Assembly (NCBI RefSeq): GCF_002838065.1
Contig: NZ_PIZU01000023.1
Location: 1 to 64,000 of the forward strand
Direction of reading: 5' to 3'
Source: Mycobacterium hubeiense
GTDB taxonomy: Bacteria; Actinomycetota; Actinomycetes; Mycobacteriales; Mycobacteriaceae
Length of the DNA stretch: 64,000 nucleotides
Made by a program: the position numbers and the translations under genes. Of the stretch, positions 49,376-57,858 are shown piece after piece. The notes below the pieces were generated by a model. It did no database searches and was not told the origin of the DNA. It was given only the letters and a program-made list of their open reading frames with translations. Numbering within the stretch: the stretch's first letter is position 1; each line of letters starts with the position of its first letter.

Positions 49376-49837
49376 TCACCAGGTCCAGACGGACGGATCC
49401 TGTTGCGGGTAGGAGGCGCAGACGTCGGTGGCGTGTGCGGTGACGCCTTTGTTGTTGAAGAACAGTTTCGCCCAGTTGGGCCAACGGAAGGCCATCTGCT
49501 CGTAGTAGATGTCGGTCGCGACCTTCTCCGAATAGGCTCGGCGGCCGGCGTAATCCATCGAGAAGAACCAGTAGATGCGGTCCCGGGCGCCCTGTTGCAC
49601 GTCGGCCGGCTTGTTCTTGTAGTCGATCATGTAGCGCTCGTAGTAGATCGGGTCGGTATCGCGAACGGCCGCCATGTACTGATCGACAGTGCACGTCGTC
49701 TTGAGCATCCGGTTCGGGATGGGGTAGTCGTCGGTGGCGTCGGCCCCGGCGATGCCGGGCGCGGCCGCCATGGTGCCGCCCAGCGCGAGTGCCGCGATGC
49801 CGGTCCGGACGAGAGTGGTCACACGATGCGCACGCAT
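49376..49837 (-). CDS. DUF5078 secreted protein, Rv0455c-like siderophore export factor
   Basis: A 153-residue exported protein. The signal peptide ends near GIAGADA. The mature domain has YPIPNRMLKTTCTVDQYMAA, YYERYMIDYKNKPADVQ, IYWFFSMDYAGRRAYSEKVA and KLFFNNKGVTAHATDVCASY, closely recalling M. tuberculosis Rv0455c. Two Cys (TTC and VCAS) likely form its disulfide. Rv0455c is reported to be required for mycobactin secretion and for virulence. Here it is directly convergent with an mmpS-mmpL pair, as a functional siderophore-export locus would be. It is preceded in operon by a DUF732 protein. Confidence 0.87.
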   Translation of the reverse strand: MRAHRVTTLVRTGIAALALGGTMAAAPGIAGADATDDYPIPNRMLKTTCTVDQYMAAVRDTDPIYYERYMIDYKNKPADVQQGARDRIYWFFSMDYAGRRAYSEKVATDIYYEQMAFRWPNWAKLFFNNKGVTAHATDVCASYPQQDPSVWTW

Positions 49838-49853
49838 GCGGATCCTTTCAGGC

Positions 49854-50186
49854 TTAACGGGGTTGCGCCGCGGCGCGCTGTAGGACGGGTCGCTGGTCGG
49901 GGCAGTAGAAGTCGATGGCGGCGCCGAGGAACTGCCACGCCTGCTGGGTGGTGCTGCCCTTCTGAAGCTGCGCGGACACGAAGTCGGCGGATTGGTAGGC
50001 GTCGGTGTCCAGCTTGTTGTGCAGCCGCTTGCAGGTGATCTTGGCGATCCAGGCGTTGTAGTCGCGCTGACCGTAGATGCCGTAGGTGTGCAGCTGGTTG
50101 GCGAAATCGGTGTCGACGTCGGCGTGTGCCGGCGCGGCCAAGGCGATCGCCAGGGCGCCCATGGCAGCGAGCCCGAGTACCTTCAT
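49854..50186 (-). CDS. DUF732 secreted protein
   Basis: A 110-residue exported protein with the signal peptide VLGLAAMGALAIALAAPAHA and the DUF732 pattern: DTDFANQLHTYGIYGQRDYN, a Cys in ITCKRLHNKL, GSTTQQAWQFLGAAIDFYCP. The two Cys likely pair. These small mycobacterial secreted proteins have no known role. It is separated from the DUF5078 gene by 16 bases, in operon with it. Confidence 0.85.
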   Translation of the reverse strand: MKVLGLAAMGALAIALAAPAHADVDTDFANQLHTYGIYGQRDYNAWIAKITCKRLHNKLDTDAYQSADFVSAQLQKGSTTQQAWQFLGAAIDFYCPDQRPVLQRAAAQPR

Positions 50187-50218
50187 GCGATAAATCTTAG
50201 CTTCTCTAACTCTCGCCG

Positions 50219-51355
50219 TCAGACGCAGGCCACCAGCAGCGGCACCCGCTGCTCGGCGCTGGTGAGCGAGCCGTGATGCCCGATCAGCGACGACTCCAGC
50301 GGCTCGACGTTGCGCCGCACGATCGCCGCCGCGCCTCGCGCCGCCGCGACGACGTCACCGATGCGCGGCCTGACGTCGTCGCCGACGCGCTCACCGAACC
50401 AGCCGGCCGCGACCGCCTCCTCACGCGACACCACCCAGGCCTGTTCCGCCAGCGTCTCGCGCCAGGTCGCCAGCACGTCGTCGCCGGCGCCGTCGGCGAC
50501 GTAGACGTGTCGGGCCCGCGGCTCCCCGCCGATCGCCGCCACCCCGTCCAGAAGCGACGAGCACGCGTCGACGTCCACGATGTCGGACGGCGCGACCTCG
50601 ACCATGCCGTGGTCGGCGACCACGGCGAGCAGCCCACCAGGTGGCAGGCTCTCCACCACCGACTCGACCAGTCGGTCGACGTGCCGCAACTGCATCCGCC
50701 AGGCCGGTGAGCCGGGGCCGTAGAGATGCCCGAGCAGGTCGAGCTCACCGTGGTAGGCGTAGCAGAATCCGTTGTCGGCGATGGCCGTTCGCACGCTGGC
50801 GGCCAGGTCACCGAGGGCCTGCACGCCGATGTAGCGTCCGCCGCGCAGCACCGCGCGGGTGAGCCCAGAATTGGTGAACTCTGCGCCGGAAATGACGTGG
50901 ACCGTGACGCCCGCGGCGGCGGCCCGCTCGAAGAGCGTCGGTCGGGGCTGCACCTGCTCGGGCGGGACCTCGTCGCGCAGGTCATCGCCCCAGGGGTGGG
51001 GGCGCCACCGCAGCGCATTGACGACGCCGGTGCCGGGCAGGCGGAAGGAATAGCCGACCAGCCCGTGTTCCCCAGAGCGGCAGCCGGTGCCGACGGCGGC
51101 CAACCCCGCCGCCGTGGTCGAGGGGAATCCGACCTGCAGTGACCGGCCCCGCAGGCCGGCCAGCACCGCGGCGTCCGCGGCGTGGGCGTCGAGCAGTTCG
51201 GCGCCGAGGCCGTCGACCAGCAGCACGCAGGCCCCGGCGATCTCGCCGGGCAGGTCGAGGCGGTTGTCGAAGCCCGTCACTCCCATCGCGCCGAGCACCG
51301 ACGGCACCACATCGGCCAGGTGCGGGAGGCTGGGGTCATGCTGCGGCAGCTCCAC
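50219..51355 (-). CDS. Alkaline-phosphatase superfamily nucleotide pyrophosphatase/phosphodiesterase
   Basis: A 378-residue two-metal phosphodiesterase-type protein. The metal and nucleophile region is VLLVDGLGAELLDAHAADA followed by GFPSTTAAGLAAVGTG (Thr nucleophile), then YHGELDLLGHLYGPGSPAWR, AVVADHGMVEV and SLIGHHGSLTSAEQ supplying Asp and His ligands. There is no signal peptide, so it is cytoplasmic. Such enzymes hydrolyse phosphate monoesters and diesters; the substrate is unknown. It is divergent from the secreted protein at 51422. Confidence 0.87.
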   Translation of the reverse strand: MELPQHDPSLPHLADVVPSVLGAMGVTGFDNRLDLPGEIAGACVLLVDGLGAELLDAHAADAAVLAGLRGRSLQVGFPSTTAAGLAAVGTGCRSGEHGLVGYSFRLPGTGVVNALRWRPHPWGDDLRDEVPPEQVQPRPTLFERAAAAGVTVHVISGAEFTNSGLTRAVLRGGRYIGVQALGDLAASVRTAIADNGFCYAYHGELDLLGHLYGPGSPAWRMQLRHVDRLVESVVESLPPGGLLAVVADHGMVEVAPSDIVDVDACSSLLDGVAAIGGEPRARHVYVADGAGDDVLATWRETLAEQAWVVSREEAVAAGWFGERVGDDVRPRIGDVVAAARGAAAIVRRNVEPLESSLIGHHGSLTSAEQRVPLLVACV

Positions 51356-51421
51356 TCCGCGAGCCTATCGGCGGACCGGGAAGTAGGGGTTAGCACAGCT
51401 AATTAGGTAAGGTGGGCTGCT

Positions 51422-51889
51422 ATGTGGTCGATGAGAGCAGCGGTCCTCACCGCCGTGCTCGTTGCGGGGTGCGGGGGTGCCGGCATCGCGCATGCCGATC
51501 CGCCGCCGCCTCCCGAACCACCCAAGACGACCATGGACCACGACGGCGTCTATGTCGTCGGCACGGACATCGAACCGGGCACCTATACCTCGGCGGGGCC
51601 GGTGGACGACGACGTCTGCTACTGGAAGCGGATGGGCGATCTGCACGGCGACGCGATCATCGACAACGCGATGACCAAGAAACCGCAGACCGTGCTGGTC
51701 GATGCGACCGACAAGGCCTTCAAAACCGACGGCTGCCAGCCGTGGCAGAAAACGGACGCGGTGACGGCCACCGGCCCGCTGCAGGGCCCGGTCGCCGCAT
51801 TGATCGCCCAAGCCCAGCTGCGCGCCTACCTGAACAGCATCAACGCCGGCGCCACCGCGCAGGGCTTGCCGCCGGTACCCGGCCCCTGA
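51422..51889 (+). CDS. Secreted or lipid-anchored conserved protein
   Basis: A 155-residue exported protein with signal peptide MRAAVLTAVLVAGCGGAGIA then HADPPPPPEPP. VAGC is a possible lipobox and AHA a possible Sec cleavage site, so lipid anchoring is undecided. The mature domain has HDGVYVVGTDIEPGTYTSAG, VCYWKRMGDLHGDAIIDNAM and DGCQPWQKTDAVTATG, with two Cys likely paired. It resembles small mycobacterial exported proteins of unknown role. AAGGTGG is six bases ahead of the ATG. Confidence 0.78.
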   Translation: MWSMRAAVLTAVLVAGCGGAGIAHADPPPPPEPPKTTMDHDGVYVVGTDIEPGTYTSAGPVDDDVCYWKRMGDLHGDAIIDNAMTKKPQTVLVDATDKAFKTDGCQPWQKTDAVTATGPLQGPVAALIAQAQLRAYLNSINAGATAQGLPPVPGP

Positions 51890-51924
51890 ATCATCGGAAT
51901 TCGCAACCACTTTCGACCAGTGTG

Positions 51925-52680
51925 CTAGCGCCGACGCAGGTAGCGCCGCGCGAACCGACGGAGGATTTCGGGCGGGTGCTCGATATTGTGTTGCCGGGCA
52001 GCAGATTTCAGTGATTCGGCGGTTTCGGGTGCGAAGTAGCCGTGGTTCTTGTAGACGTCGATCCGCGTGCAGATGCCGTCGGCGTCGAGTTCGGGATGGA
52101 ACTGCGTCGCATACACGTTGGCGCCGACGCGGAACGCCTGCACGGGACAGTCCGATGACTCGGCGAGGCGCACCACGTCCGGCGGGAGCGAGGTGGCCGC
52201 TTCCTTGTGTCCGCCGTAGGCGTCGAACACGTCGGGCAGCCCAGAGAACAGCGGATCGTCATGGGCCTGCGGGGTGAGGGTGATCGTGACGGCGCCGACC
52301 GGCTCACTGTAGGTGCGGTCCACGGTGGCACCGATGATCGAACCGAGTGTGCCGACGCCGTAACAGCATCCGAGAAACGGAAAGTCGCGCTCGACGATGT
52401 CTGCGATCAGGGGCAGGAGTTCGGATTCGACCCGCTGCTGCGTCTCTGACTTGGATTCGGCAGCGTCGCTGACGTTGTAGGGTCCGCCACCCAAAATGAT
52501 GCCGGACCAGTCGTCAAGGTCGATCATCCCTAAAGGCCTGTGGGTCAGGCGAATACGGTGCAAGCTGTCGGCGTCCAGACCGGCGAAGCGCATCATCGCC
52601 CGGTACTCGTCGTCGGCGGCCGCATCCTCGCCGCGGATCGACAGCAGCAGGAAGGGTGCGTGGTCGACGTCGGTGCGCAT
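51925..52680 (-). CDS. Class I glutamine amidotransferase-like protein
   Basis: A 251-residue type 1 GATase. It has LDDWSGIILGGGPYNVSD, the nucleophile elbow FPFLGCCYGVGTLGSIIG (a Cys of the CC pair) and YATQFHPELDADGI with the catalytic His and Glu. It is a stand-alone domain related to the GMP synthase or gamma-glutamyl hydrolase classes; no synthetase partner is beside it. The acceptor reaction is unknown. Confidence 0.88.
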   Translation of the reverse strand: MRTDVDHAPFLLLSIRGEDAAADDEYRAMMRFAGLDADSLHRIRLTHRPLGMIDLDDWSGIILGGGPYNVSDAAESKSETQQRVESELLPLIADIVERDFPFLGCCYGVGTLGSIIGATVDRTYSEPVGAVTITLTPQAHDDPLFSGLPDVFDAYGGHKEAATSLPPDVVRLAESSDCPVQAFRVGANVYATQFHPELDADGICTRIDVYKNHGYFAPETAESLKSAARQHNIEHPPEILRRFARRYLRRR

Positions 52681-52733
52681 AGGCGATCTGCGCTAAATGT
52701 AATCGACCGCGCAGAGGTTTCTGAGTATCTGGT

Positions 52734-53243
52734 TCAGTACGGCGGCAGCGCAGGCTCATCCCTGTCGGTGACACCCATTCGCGCGGCAGCCGAGTGCATG
52801 CCGCGCGGTACCGGCACCATCGCCGTCACCGCGGCGAGCCCGTAGGGCGGCATGTTGCTGTAGGCGGTCTCGATGTCGGTCGTCTTCACCCGGTACGTCT
52901 CGTGCCAAATGCCCACATCGCCCGATTTACCGACGCGGCGGTTGTACTGCCGCCAGGGCTCCAGGTGCGGGTCGTCGGCATCGCGCGCGAAACGTTCCAA
53001 ATCCTCGAAGGACCGCCAGTACTGGACCATGAACGGCGGAACGAGTGAGATCCGGTACCCGAGCAGGCCTTTCTCGGGATGCGCGTCGAGGTATTTCAGC
53101 ATCTTCGGCATCGCGGTCATGACCGACAGCCACAACCTGACTTTGCGCGGCTTGTTGATTCGCATCCCGAGCATGAACACGACGACCTCGCTGCCGAGGC
53201 CGTTCAGATCGGCCATGTGGCGGCCATTGAGAACCTTGGCCAT
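52734..53243 (-). CDS. DUF4188 domain protein
   Basis: A 169-residue protein: VLNGRHMADLNGLGSEVVVF, MLGMRINKPRKVRLWLSVMT, AMPKMLKYLDAHPEKGLLGY, FMVQYWRSFEDLERFARDAD, HLEPWRQYNRRVGKSGDVGI and a C-terminal VPVPRGMHSAA. This pattern is that of DUF4188, a ferredoxin-like barrel related to antibiotic biosynthesis monooxygenases and heme-degrading proteins; some relatives are annotated as fluoride- or aldoxime-related, which I would not assert here. GGGAG is upstream of the ATG at 53243. It sits downstream of katG on the same strand, after a hairpin. Confidence 0.82.
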   Translation of the reverse strand: MAKVLNGRHMADLNGLGSEVVVFMLGMRINKPRKVRLWLSVMTAMPKMLKYLDAHPEKGLLGYRISLVPPFMVQYWRSFEDLERFARDADDPHLEPWRQYNRRVGKSGDVGIWHETYRVKTTDIETAYSNMPPYGLAAVTAMVPVPRGMHSAAARMGVTDRDEPALPPY

Positions 53244-53318
53244 CAGATCTCCCTCGTCCGCGGCCAGTATCCCAGCCGCGCCCTGCGGGAAGCCCATATT
53301 GACAGATTCGTCAAAGCA

Positions 53319-53354
53319 CGACACCCCGCGAGCCTCGCAGCCCGCGGGGTGTCG
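53319..53354 (-). terminator. Hairpin terminator after katG
   Basis: A perfect 12-bp stem, CGACACCCCGCG paired with CGCGGGGTGTCG, encloses a 12-base loop 15 bases after the katG stop on the minus strand. There is only a short T-rich run after it, a common form of mycobacterial terminator. Confidence 0.75.
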
Positions 53355-53368
53355 TCGCCTCGGTTCGG

Positions 53369-55600
53369 TTACTTCTTCTTGAGGTCGAACCTGTCGTTGT
53401 TCATCACCTTGACCCAGGCGGTGACGAAGTCCTTGACGAACTTCTCCTTGGCATCGTCGGCGGCGTACACCTCGGCGAGCCCGCGCAGGATCGAGTTCGA
53501 CCCGAACACCAGGTCGGCCGCGGTGGCGGTCCACTTCGGCTGACCTGTCGTGCGGTCACGACCCTCGTAGACGCCCTCCACCGACTCGGACACCTTCCAC
53601 TCCGTGGCCATGTCGAGCAGGTTCACGAAGAAGTCGTTGGTCAGCGTCCCCGGCCGATCGGTGAACACACCGTGCTTGGTCTGGCCGTAGTTGGCACCCA
53701 GTGCGCGCATCCCGCCGACGAGCACCGTCATCTCGGGAGCGGTCAGGTTCAACATGTAGGCCCGGTCGACCAGCAGATGCTCCCCACCGGTCTTGATGCC
53801 CGGCTTGAGGTAGTTGCGGAAACCGTCCGCCTGCGGTTCGAGCACCGCGAACGACTCCACATCTGTCTGCTCCTGCGAGGCGTCGGTGCGTCCCGGCGCG
53901 AACGGCACCGTGACGTCGAACCCGGCATCCTTTGCCGCCTTCTCGACGCCGGCGCTACCGGCCAGCACGATCAGGTCCGCGAGGGAAACCTTCTTGCCGC
54001 CGGACGCCGTGGCGTTGAAGTCCTGCTGGATCTTCTCCAGCACGGGCAACACCTTGGCGAGTTCGGCCGGCTGGTTGACCTCCCAGTTCTTCTGGGGTTC
54101 AAGGCGAATGCGTGCGCCGTTGGCGCCGCCGCGCATGTCGGTGCCGCGGAAGCTCGCCGCCGACGCCCACGCCGTGGACACCAGTTGCGATACCGACAGA
54201 CCCGATTCGAGGACCTTGGCCTTCAGGGCCGCGATGTCCTGCTCGTCGACCAGCGGGTGGTCGACCTCGGGAACGGGGTCCTGCCACAGCTGCGGCTCGG
54301 GCACCCACGGGCCCAGGTAGCGGGAGATGGGACCCATGTCGCGGTGCAGCAGCTTGTACCACGCCTTGGCGAATGCCTCCGACAGCTCTTCGGGATGATC
54401 CAGCCAGCGCCGGGTGATGTCGGCGTAGATGGGGCTCATCCGCATCGAGAGGTCGGTGACGAGCATCGTCGGCTTGCGTGGCGGCCCGCCGAAGGGATCG
54501 GGGATGGTCGCTTCGGCATCCTTCGCCTCGTACTGCCATGCGCCCGCAGGGCTCTTGGTCAGCTCCCACTCGTGGCCGTACAGCGTCTCCAGGAAGCTGT
54601 TGTCCCACTTGGTCGGAGTGGGCGTCCAGACCACCTCGAGTCCGCTGGTGATGGCGTCCTTGCCGACGCCGGTGCCGTAGGAGCTCTTCCACCCCAGGCC
54701 CTGGTACTCGAGCGGGCAGGCCTCGGGTTCGGGCCCGACGAGGTCGGCGTCACCGGCGCCGTGGGTCTTGCCGAACGTGTGGCCACCGACGATCAGCGCG
54801 GCGGTCTCCTCGTCGTTCATCGCCATCCGGCCGAAGGTCTCGCGGATGTCGATCGCCGCGGCGATCGGGTCCGGCTTGCCTTCGGGGCCTTCGGGATTCA
54901 CGTAAATCAGCCCCATGGTCGTCGCGCCATAGGGATTCGCGAGTTCCCGTTCACCGGTGCCGGAGTACCGCTTGTCGGTGCCCAGCCAGGCGTCCTCCTC
55001 ACCCCAGAGAATCTCCTCGGGCTCCCAGATGTCCTCGCGACCGAACGCGAAGCCGAACGTCGGCAGGCCCATGTGCTCGATGGCGGCGTTCCCGGCGAAC
55101 ACCAGCAGATCGGCCCAGGACAGCTTCTTGCCGTACTTCTTCTTGATCGGCCACAGCAGCCGGCGCGCCTTGTCCAGGCTGGCGTTGTCGGGCCAGCTGT
55201 TCAGCGGCGCGAAGCGCTGTGCCCCTTCGCCGCCGCCACCGCGGCCGTCGGCGATGCGGTAGGTACCGGCGGCGTGCCAGCTCATCCGGATGAACAGCGG
55301 GCCGTAGTGGCCGTAATCGGCCGGCCACCAGTCCTGCGAGGTGGTCATCACCTCGAACAGGTCCCGCTTGAGCGCCTCGACATCGAGCTTCTTGAACTCT
55401 TCGGCGTAGTCGTAGTCCTCACCCATCGGGTTGGCTTGCGGCGCATGCTTTTTCAGCACCGACAGGTCGACCTGCTCGGGCCACCAGTCCCGGTTGGTCA
55501 TGGGCCGGTGCGCCTTTGGCGTGGGGGAGGGAATTGCTGGGTTTTCGCTCTCGCTGCGGCTCGCAGTGTGGTCCGCAGGGGCGGGGGGTTTGTCAGTCAC
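53369..55600 (-). CDS. katG: Catalase-peroxidase KatG
   Basis: A 743-residue heme enzyme that removes hydrogen peroxide and activates the prodrug isoniazid. The distal residues Arg105, Trp108 and His109 are in FIRMSWHAAGTYR (one higher than M. tuberculosis numbering), the proximal His in VGGHTFGKTHGAG, and the Tyr and Met of the Met-Tyr-Trp adduct are in YVNPEGPEG and NLTAPEM-like contexts. The Ser aligned to the resistance hot spot Ser315 is conserved in GKDAITSGLEV. The N-terminus is long and Pro/Ser-rich. It is 36 bases downstream of furA and cotranscribed with it. Confidence 0.96.
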   Translation of the reverse strand: MTDKPPAPADHTASRSESENPAIPSPTPKAHRPMTNRDWWPEQVDLSVLKKHAPQANPMGEDYDYAEEFKKLDVEALKRDLFEVMTTSQDWWPADYGHYGPLFIRMSWHAAGTYRIADGRGGGGEGAQRFAPLNSWPDNASLDKARRLLWPIKKKYGKKLSWADLLVFAGNAAIEHMGLPTFGFAFGREDIWEPEEILWGEEDAWLGTDKRYSGTGERELANPYGATTMGLIYVNPEGPEGKPDPIAAAIDIRETFGRMAMNDEETAALIVGGHTFGKTHGAGDADLVGPEPEACPLEYQGLGWKSSYGTGVGKDAITSGLEVVWTPTPTKWDNSFLETLYGHEWELTKSPAGAWQYEAKDAEATIPDPFGGPPRKPTMLVTDLSMRMSPIYADITRRWLDHPEELSEAFAKAWYKLLHRDMGPISRYLGPWVPEPQLWQDPVPEVDHPLVDEQDIAALKAKVLESGLSVSQLVSTAWASAASFRGTDMRGGANGARIRLEPQKNWEVNQPAELAKVLPVLEKIQQDFNATASGGKKVSLADLIVLAGSAGVEKAAKDAGFDVTVPFAPGRTDASQEQTDVESFAVLEPQADGFRNYLKPGIKTGGEHLLVDRAYMLNLTAPEMTVLVGGMRALGANYGQTKHGVFTDRPGTLTNDFFVNLLDMATEWKVSESVEGVYEGRDRTTGQPKWTATAADLVFGSNSILRGLAEVYAADDAKEKFVKDFVTAWVKVMNNDRFDLKKK

Positions 55601-55636
55601 AACATTCCTTCCGGGGGTTGGTGAATTGGGCTGTGA

Positions 55637-56083
55637 TCACGGTTGTGATCGGGACGTTTGCGATGCCGCGCAGTCAGGGCACAGGCCCCAGTAGATGACC
55701 TCGGCTTCATCGACTTCGAAGCCGTTGTGGTCCGAGGCGGTCAGACACGGCGCCTCGCCGACGGCGCAGTCGACGTCGGCGATGGTGCCACAGGTCCGGC
55801 AGACGAGGTGGTGGTGGTTGTCGCCGACGCGCGATTCGTAGCGCGCGACGGAGCCCGACGGTTGGATCCGCCGGACCAGGCCCGCGGCGGTCAGCGCATG
55901 CAGCACGTCGTAGACCGCCTGCCGGGACACATCGGGCAGCCCCGCGCGCACCGCATCGAGGATCGTCTCGGTGTCGGCGTGCGGGTGGGCATACACCGCT
56001 TCGAGCACCGCGACCCTCGGACGAGTCACGCGCAGGTCTGCTGAGCGCAGCTGCTCCGCGTAGTACTCCGCCGTCGATGACAC
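55637..56083 (-). CDS. furA: FurA, ferric uptake family regulator of katG
   Basis: A 148-residue Fur-family repressor. A winged helix domain (VTRPRVAVLEAVYAHPHADT, VSRQAVYDVLHALTAAGLVR) is followed by the dimerisation domain with HHHLVCRTCGTIADVDC and the C-terminal YWGLCPDCAA; the two CxxC pairs are structural or redox. It represses itself and katG and is released by peroxide oxidation. The start is GTG with no room for a ribosome site, and a full promoter ends at it, indicating a leaderless mRNA as described for mycobacterial furA. Confidence 0.94.
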   Translation of the reverse strand: MSSTAEYYAEQLRSADLRVTRPRVAVLEAVYAHPHADTETILDAVRAGLPDVSRQAVYDVLHALTAAGLVRRIQPSGSVARYESRVGDNHHHLVCRTCGTIADVDCAVGEAPCLTASDHNGFEVDEAEVIYWGLCPDCAASQTSRSQP

Positions 56084-56118
56084 GCAGCCACTATGACCCC
56101 TTTTCTGGAATCAGTCAA
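56084..56118 (-). promoter_or_regulatory. furA promoter, leaderless
   Basis: On the minus strand, TTGACT (56118 down to 56113) is the -35 and CATAGT (56095 down to 56090) the -10, with an ideal 17-base spacer. Six bases separate the -10 from the G of the GTG start at 56083, so transcription starts at the start codon. The A-rich stretch between, where FurA binds in other mycobacteria, is present. Confidence 0.8.
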
Positions 56119-56169
56119 GACTTCTGGAGGGCCGATTTTCTGTCCGGAAATCCGGGTGTTGACGCTTTA

Positions 56170-56186
56170 CGTTACGTCATGTAACG
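56170..56186. promoter_or_regulatory. Operator palindrome upstream of the 56195 TetR gene
   Basis: CGTTAC and GTAACG form a perfect 6-bp inverted repeat with a 5-base centre (GTCAT), ending eight bases before the TetR start. It most likely autoregulates the TetR-DUF1214-sulfotransferase-oxidoreductase operon. Confidence 0.7.
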
Positions 56187-56194
56187 ATATTGGG

Positions 56195-56791
56195 GTGACG
56201 GCGGCGCAACCAGTCCGCGGGCGGCCGCGAGACCCCCGCACCCAGGACGCGATCATGGCTGCTACCTGCAGATTGTTGGCCCGCGATGGGTACGACCAGG
56301 TGACCATCGAGTCGATCGCACGCGAGGCGGAAGTGAGCCGGCCGACCGTGTACCGGCGCTGGCCGTCGAAGGCGCATGTGGTGTTCGACGCGGTGTTCGG
56401 CACCGCCGACCGGGGCGACGTGTTGAGAAGCTCCGGCGACTTCGAGCGCGACCTGCGTGAGTTCATTCGCGGCGTACTTCAGTTCTGGCGAGAGCCGGTG
56501 GTGGCCCGCGCGACGATGGGCATCCTGGCGGACCGCCACCGCGATCCCGAACTGTTCATCCGCACCCAACAACTGCTCGACGAGCAGACGCGCACCGACT
56601 TCGCCGTACTCGTGCAAACCGGCATCGACCAGGGCCGCATCCGACGCGATCTGGACGTCGAGATGGTCTACGACGTGCTGGTCGGCACCACGTTCTATTC
56701 GGTGCAAGTGCTGCAACGCGAGGACATCGAAGCCCAAGTGAACCGACTGTGCGCCCTGGTCATGCAGGGCGCGGCCACAAAGGAGAAGTAA
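56195..56791 (+). CDS. TetR family transcriptional regulator
   Basis: A 198-residue repressor: CRLLARDGYDQVTIESIARE then AEVSRPTVYRRWPSKAHVVF is the helix-turn-helix, and the C-terminal ligand domain follows. GTG at 56195 is chosen because an upstream open extension to 56093 would run through the operator palindrome and a Pro/Cys-rich untypical stretch. Its stop overlaps the DUF1214 start by one base (TAATG), so it is the first gene of an operon that runs to 60163. It is divergent from furA. Confidence 0.9.
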   Translation: MTAAQPVRGRPRDPRTQDAIMAATCRLLARDGYDQVTIESIAREAEVSRPTVYRRWPSKAHVVFDAVFGTADRGDVLRSSGDFERDLREFIRGVLQFWREPVVARATMGILADRHRDPELFIRTQQLLDEQTRTDFAVLVQTGIDQGRIRRDLDVEMVYDVLVGTTFYSVQVLQREDIEAQVNRLCALVMQGAATKEK

Positions 56792-57858
56792 TGACCGATG
56801 AGCTGTCGCAGGCTTTCGCCGACCTGCTCGACGAAGTGCGCGGCGTCGAGCAGAGGGTCCGTGAGGCCGATCCGCCGTTGGACGAAGCGGACGTCCTCGA
56901 CGGTTACCGGTTGGCGTTCAGCCTGTTGCGCGTGGCCGTCGACGCCTACGTGTGGGGTGACAAGGACAAGCCGATCCTCGTCGACGTCATCAGCCCCTAC
57001 CTGAAGTGGGGCGGCGACAACGCCGACGCCTTCTATCAGCTGGCGCCGATCGACCCGCAGCGCACCTATCGCGTCACCGGCAACCGCGGCGACGCGGTCT
57101 ATTTGTCGATGACGGTGTACGGCGGGCCTGATGACGGCCGCTACAGCGACCGCATCGTCGGCACCATCAACGACCGGACGCTGGACATCGACACCGACGG
57201 CAACTTCGAGTTCATCCTCAGTGCCACACCGCAATCCGGCCCGTGGCTGGCGCTCGAGCCCGACGCGGTGTTCGCCCTCACCCGTGACTATCTCACTGCG
57301 CCGGATACCGACCGGCGGCCGCAATGGAAGATCGAGGCGATCGATCCGCCGCCGCGTCGCCACGATGACCGCGCCGACCTCACGCGGCGTCTGCGCGCGG
57401 CCCGGACCTGGCTAAGCGAACAATGCAAGATGCTGCCCGTTCGGGTGGAGCCGCCGAACGACATCCACGAACCGTTCCCGGTGCCCAGCCAGACCTACGG
57501 GTGGGCGGCCGGCGACGCCGCGTACGCGATGGGCGCCTACCAACTCCAACCGCATCAGGCGCTCGTCATCGACGGCACCTCACCGGAATGCGTGTTCTGG
57601 AATCTGTGCCTGTGGAATCCCTTCCTGCACACCTACGACTACACCCACGAACGGGTGACGATCAACGGTGCACAAGTCACCTACGAACCGGACGGCTCCT
57701 GGCGGATCGTGGTCAGCGATCGCGATCCGGGGCACCCGAACTGGGTGTCCACCGCGGGGCGGTCGAAAGGCTTGATCTGGCTGCGCTGGTTCCTGCCGGA
57801 AGAGACGCCGGCACGCCCGCAGTGCCGGGTGGTGGACGTCGCGGAGCTCACCTCGTGA
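56791..57858 (+). CDS. DUF1214 domain protein
   Basis: A 355-residue protein. The C-terminal DUF1214 domain includes GNRGDAVYLSMTVYGGPDDG, FILSATPQSGPWLALEPDAV, SDRDPGHPNWVSTAGRSKG and the signature end LIWLRWFLPEETPARPQCRV. N-terminally there is a helical extension (SQAFADLLDEVRGVEQRVRE). The ribosome site AGGAGA is just upstream, within the TetR gene end. Function is unknown; the domain occurs in enzymes and envelope proteins of lipid or xenobiotic clusters. The GTGA overlap with the next gene shows translational coupling. Confidence 0.87.
   Translation: MTDELSQAFADLLDEVRGVEQRVREADPPLDEADVLDGYRLAFSLLRVAVDAYVWGDKDKPILVDVISPYLKWGGDNADAFYQLAPIDPQRTYRVTGNRGDAVYLSMTVYGGPDDGRYSDRIVGTINDRTLDIDTDGNFEFILSATPQSGPWLALEPDAVFALTRDYLTAPDTDRRPQWKIEAIDPPPRRHDDRADLTRRLRAARTWLSEQCKMLPVRVEPPNDIHEPFPVPSQTYGWAAGDAAYAMGAYQLQPHQALVIDGTSPECVFWNLCLWNPFLHTYDYTHERVTINGAQVTYEPDGSWRIVVSDRDPGHPNWVSTAGRSKGLIWLRWFLPEETPARPQCRVVDVAELTS

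Noticed and set aside
51398..51420. IdeR-like iron box before the secreted protein gene
   Set aside because: TTAGGTAAGG resembles the first half of the iron box, but the second half matches only about 2 of 9 bases, so I do not list it.
53672..55624. 650-codon plus-strand frame over katG
   Set aside because: It is the antisense shadow of katG, a common result of high GC with codon-position bias.
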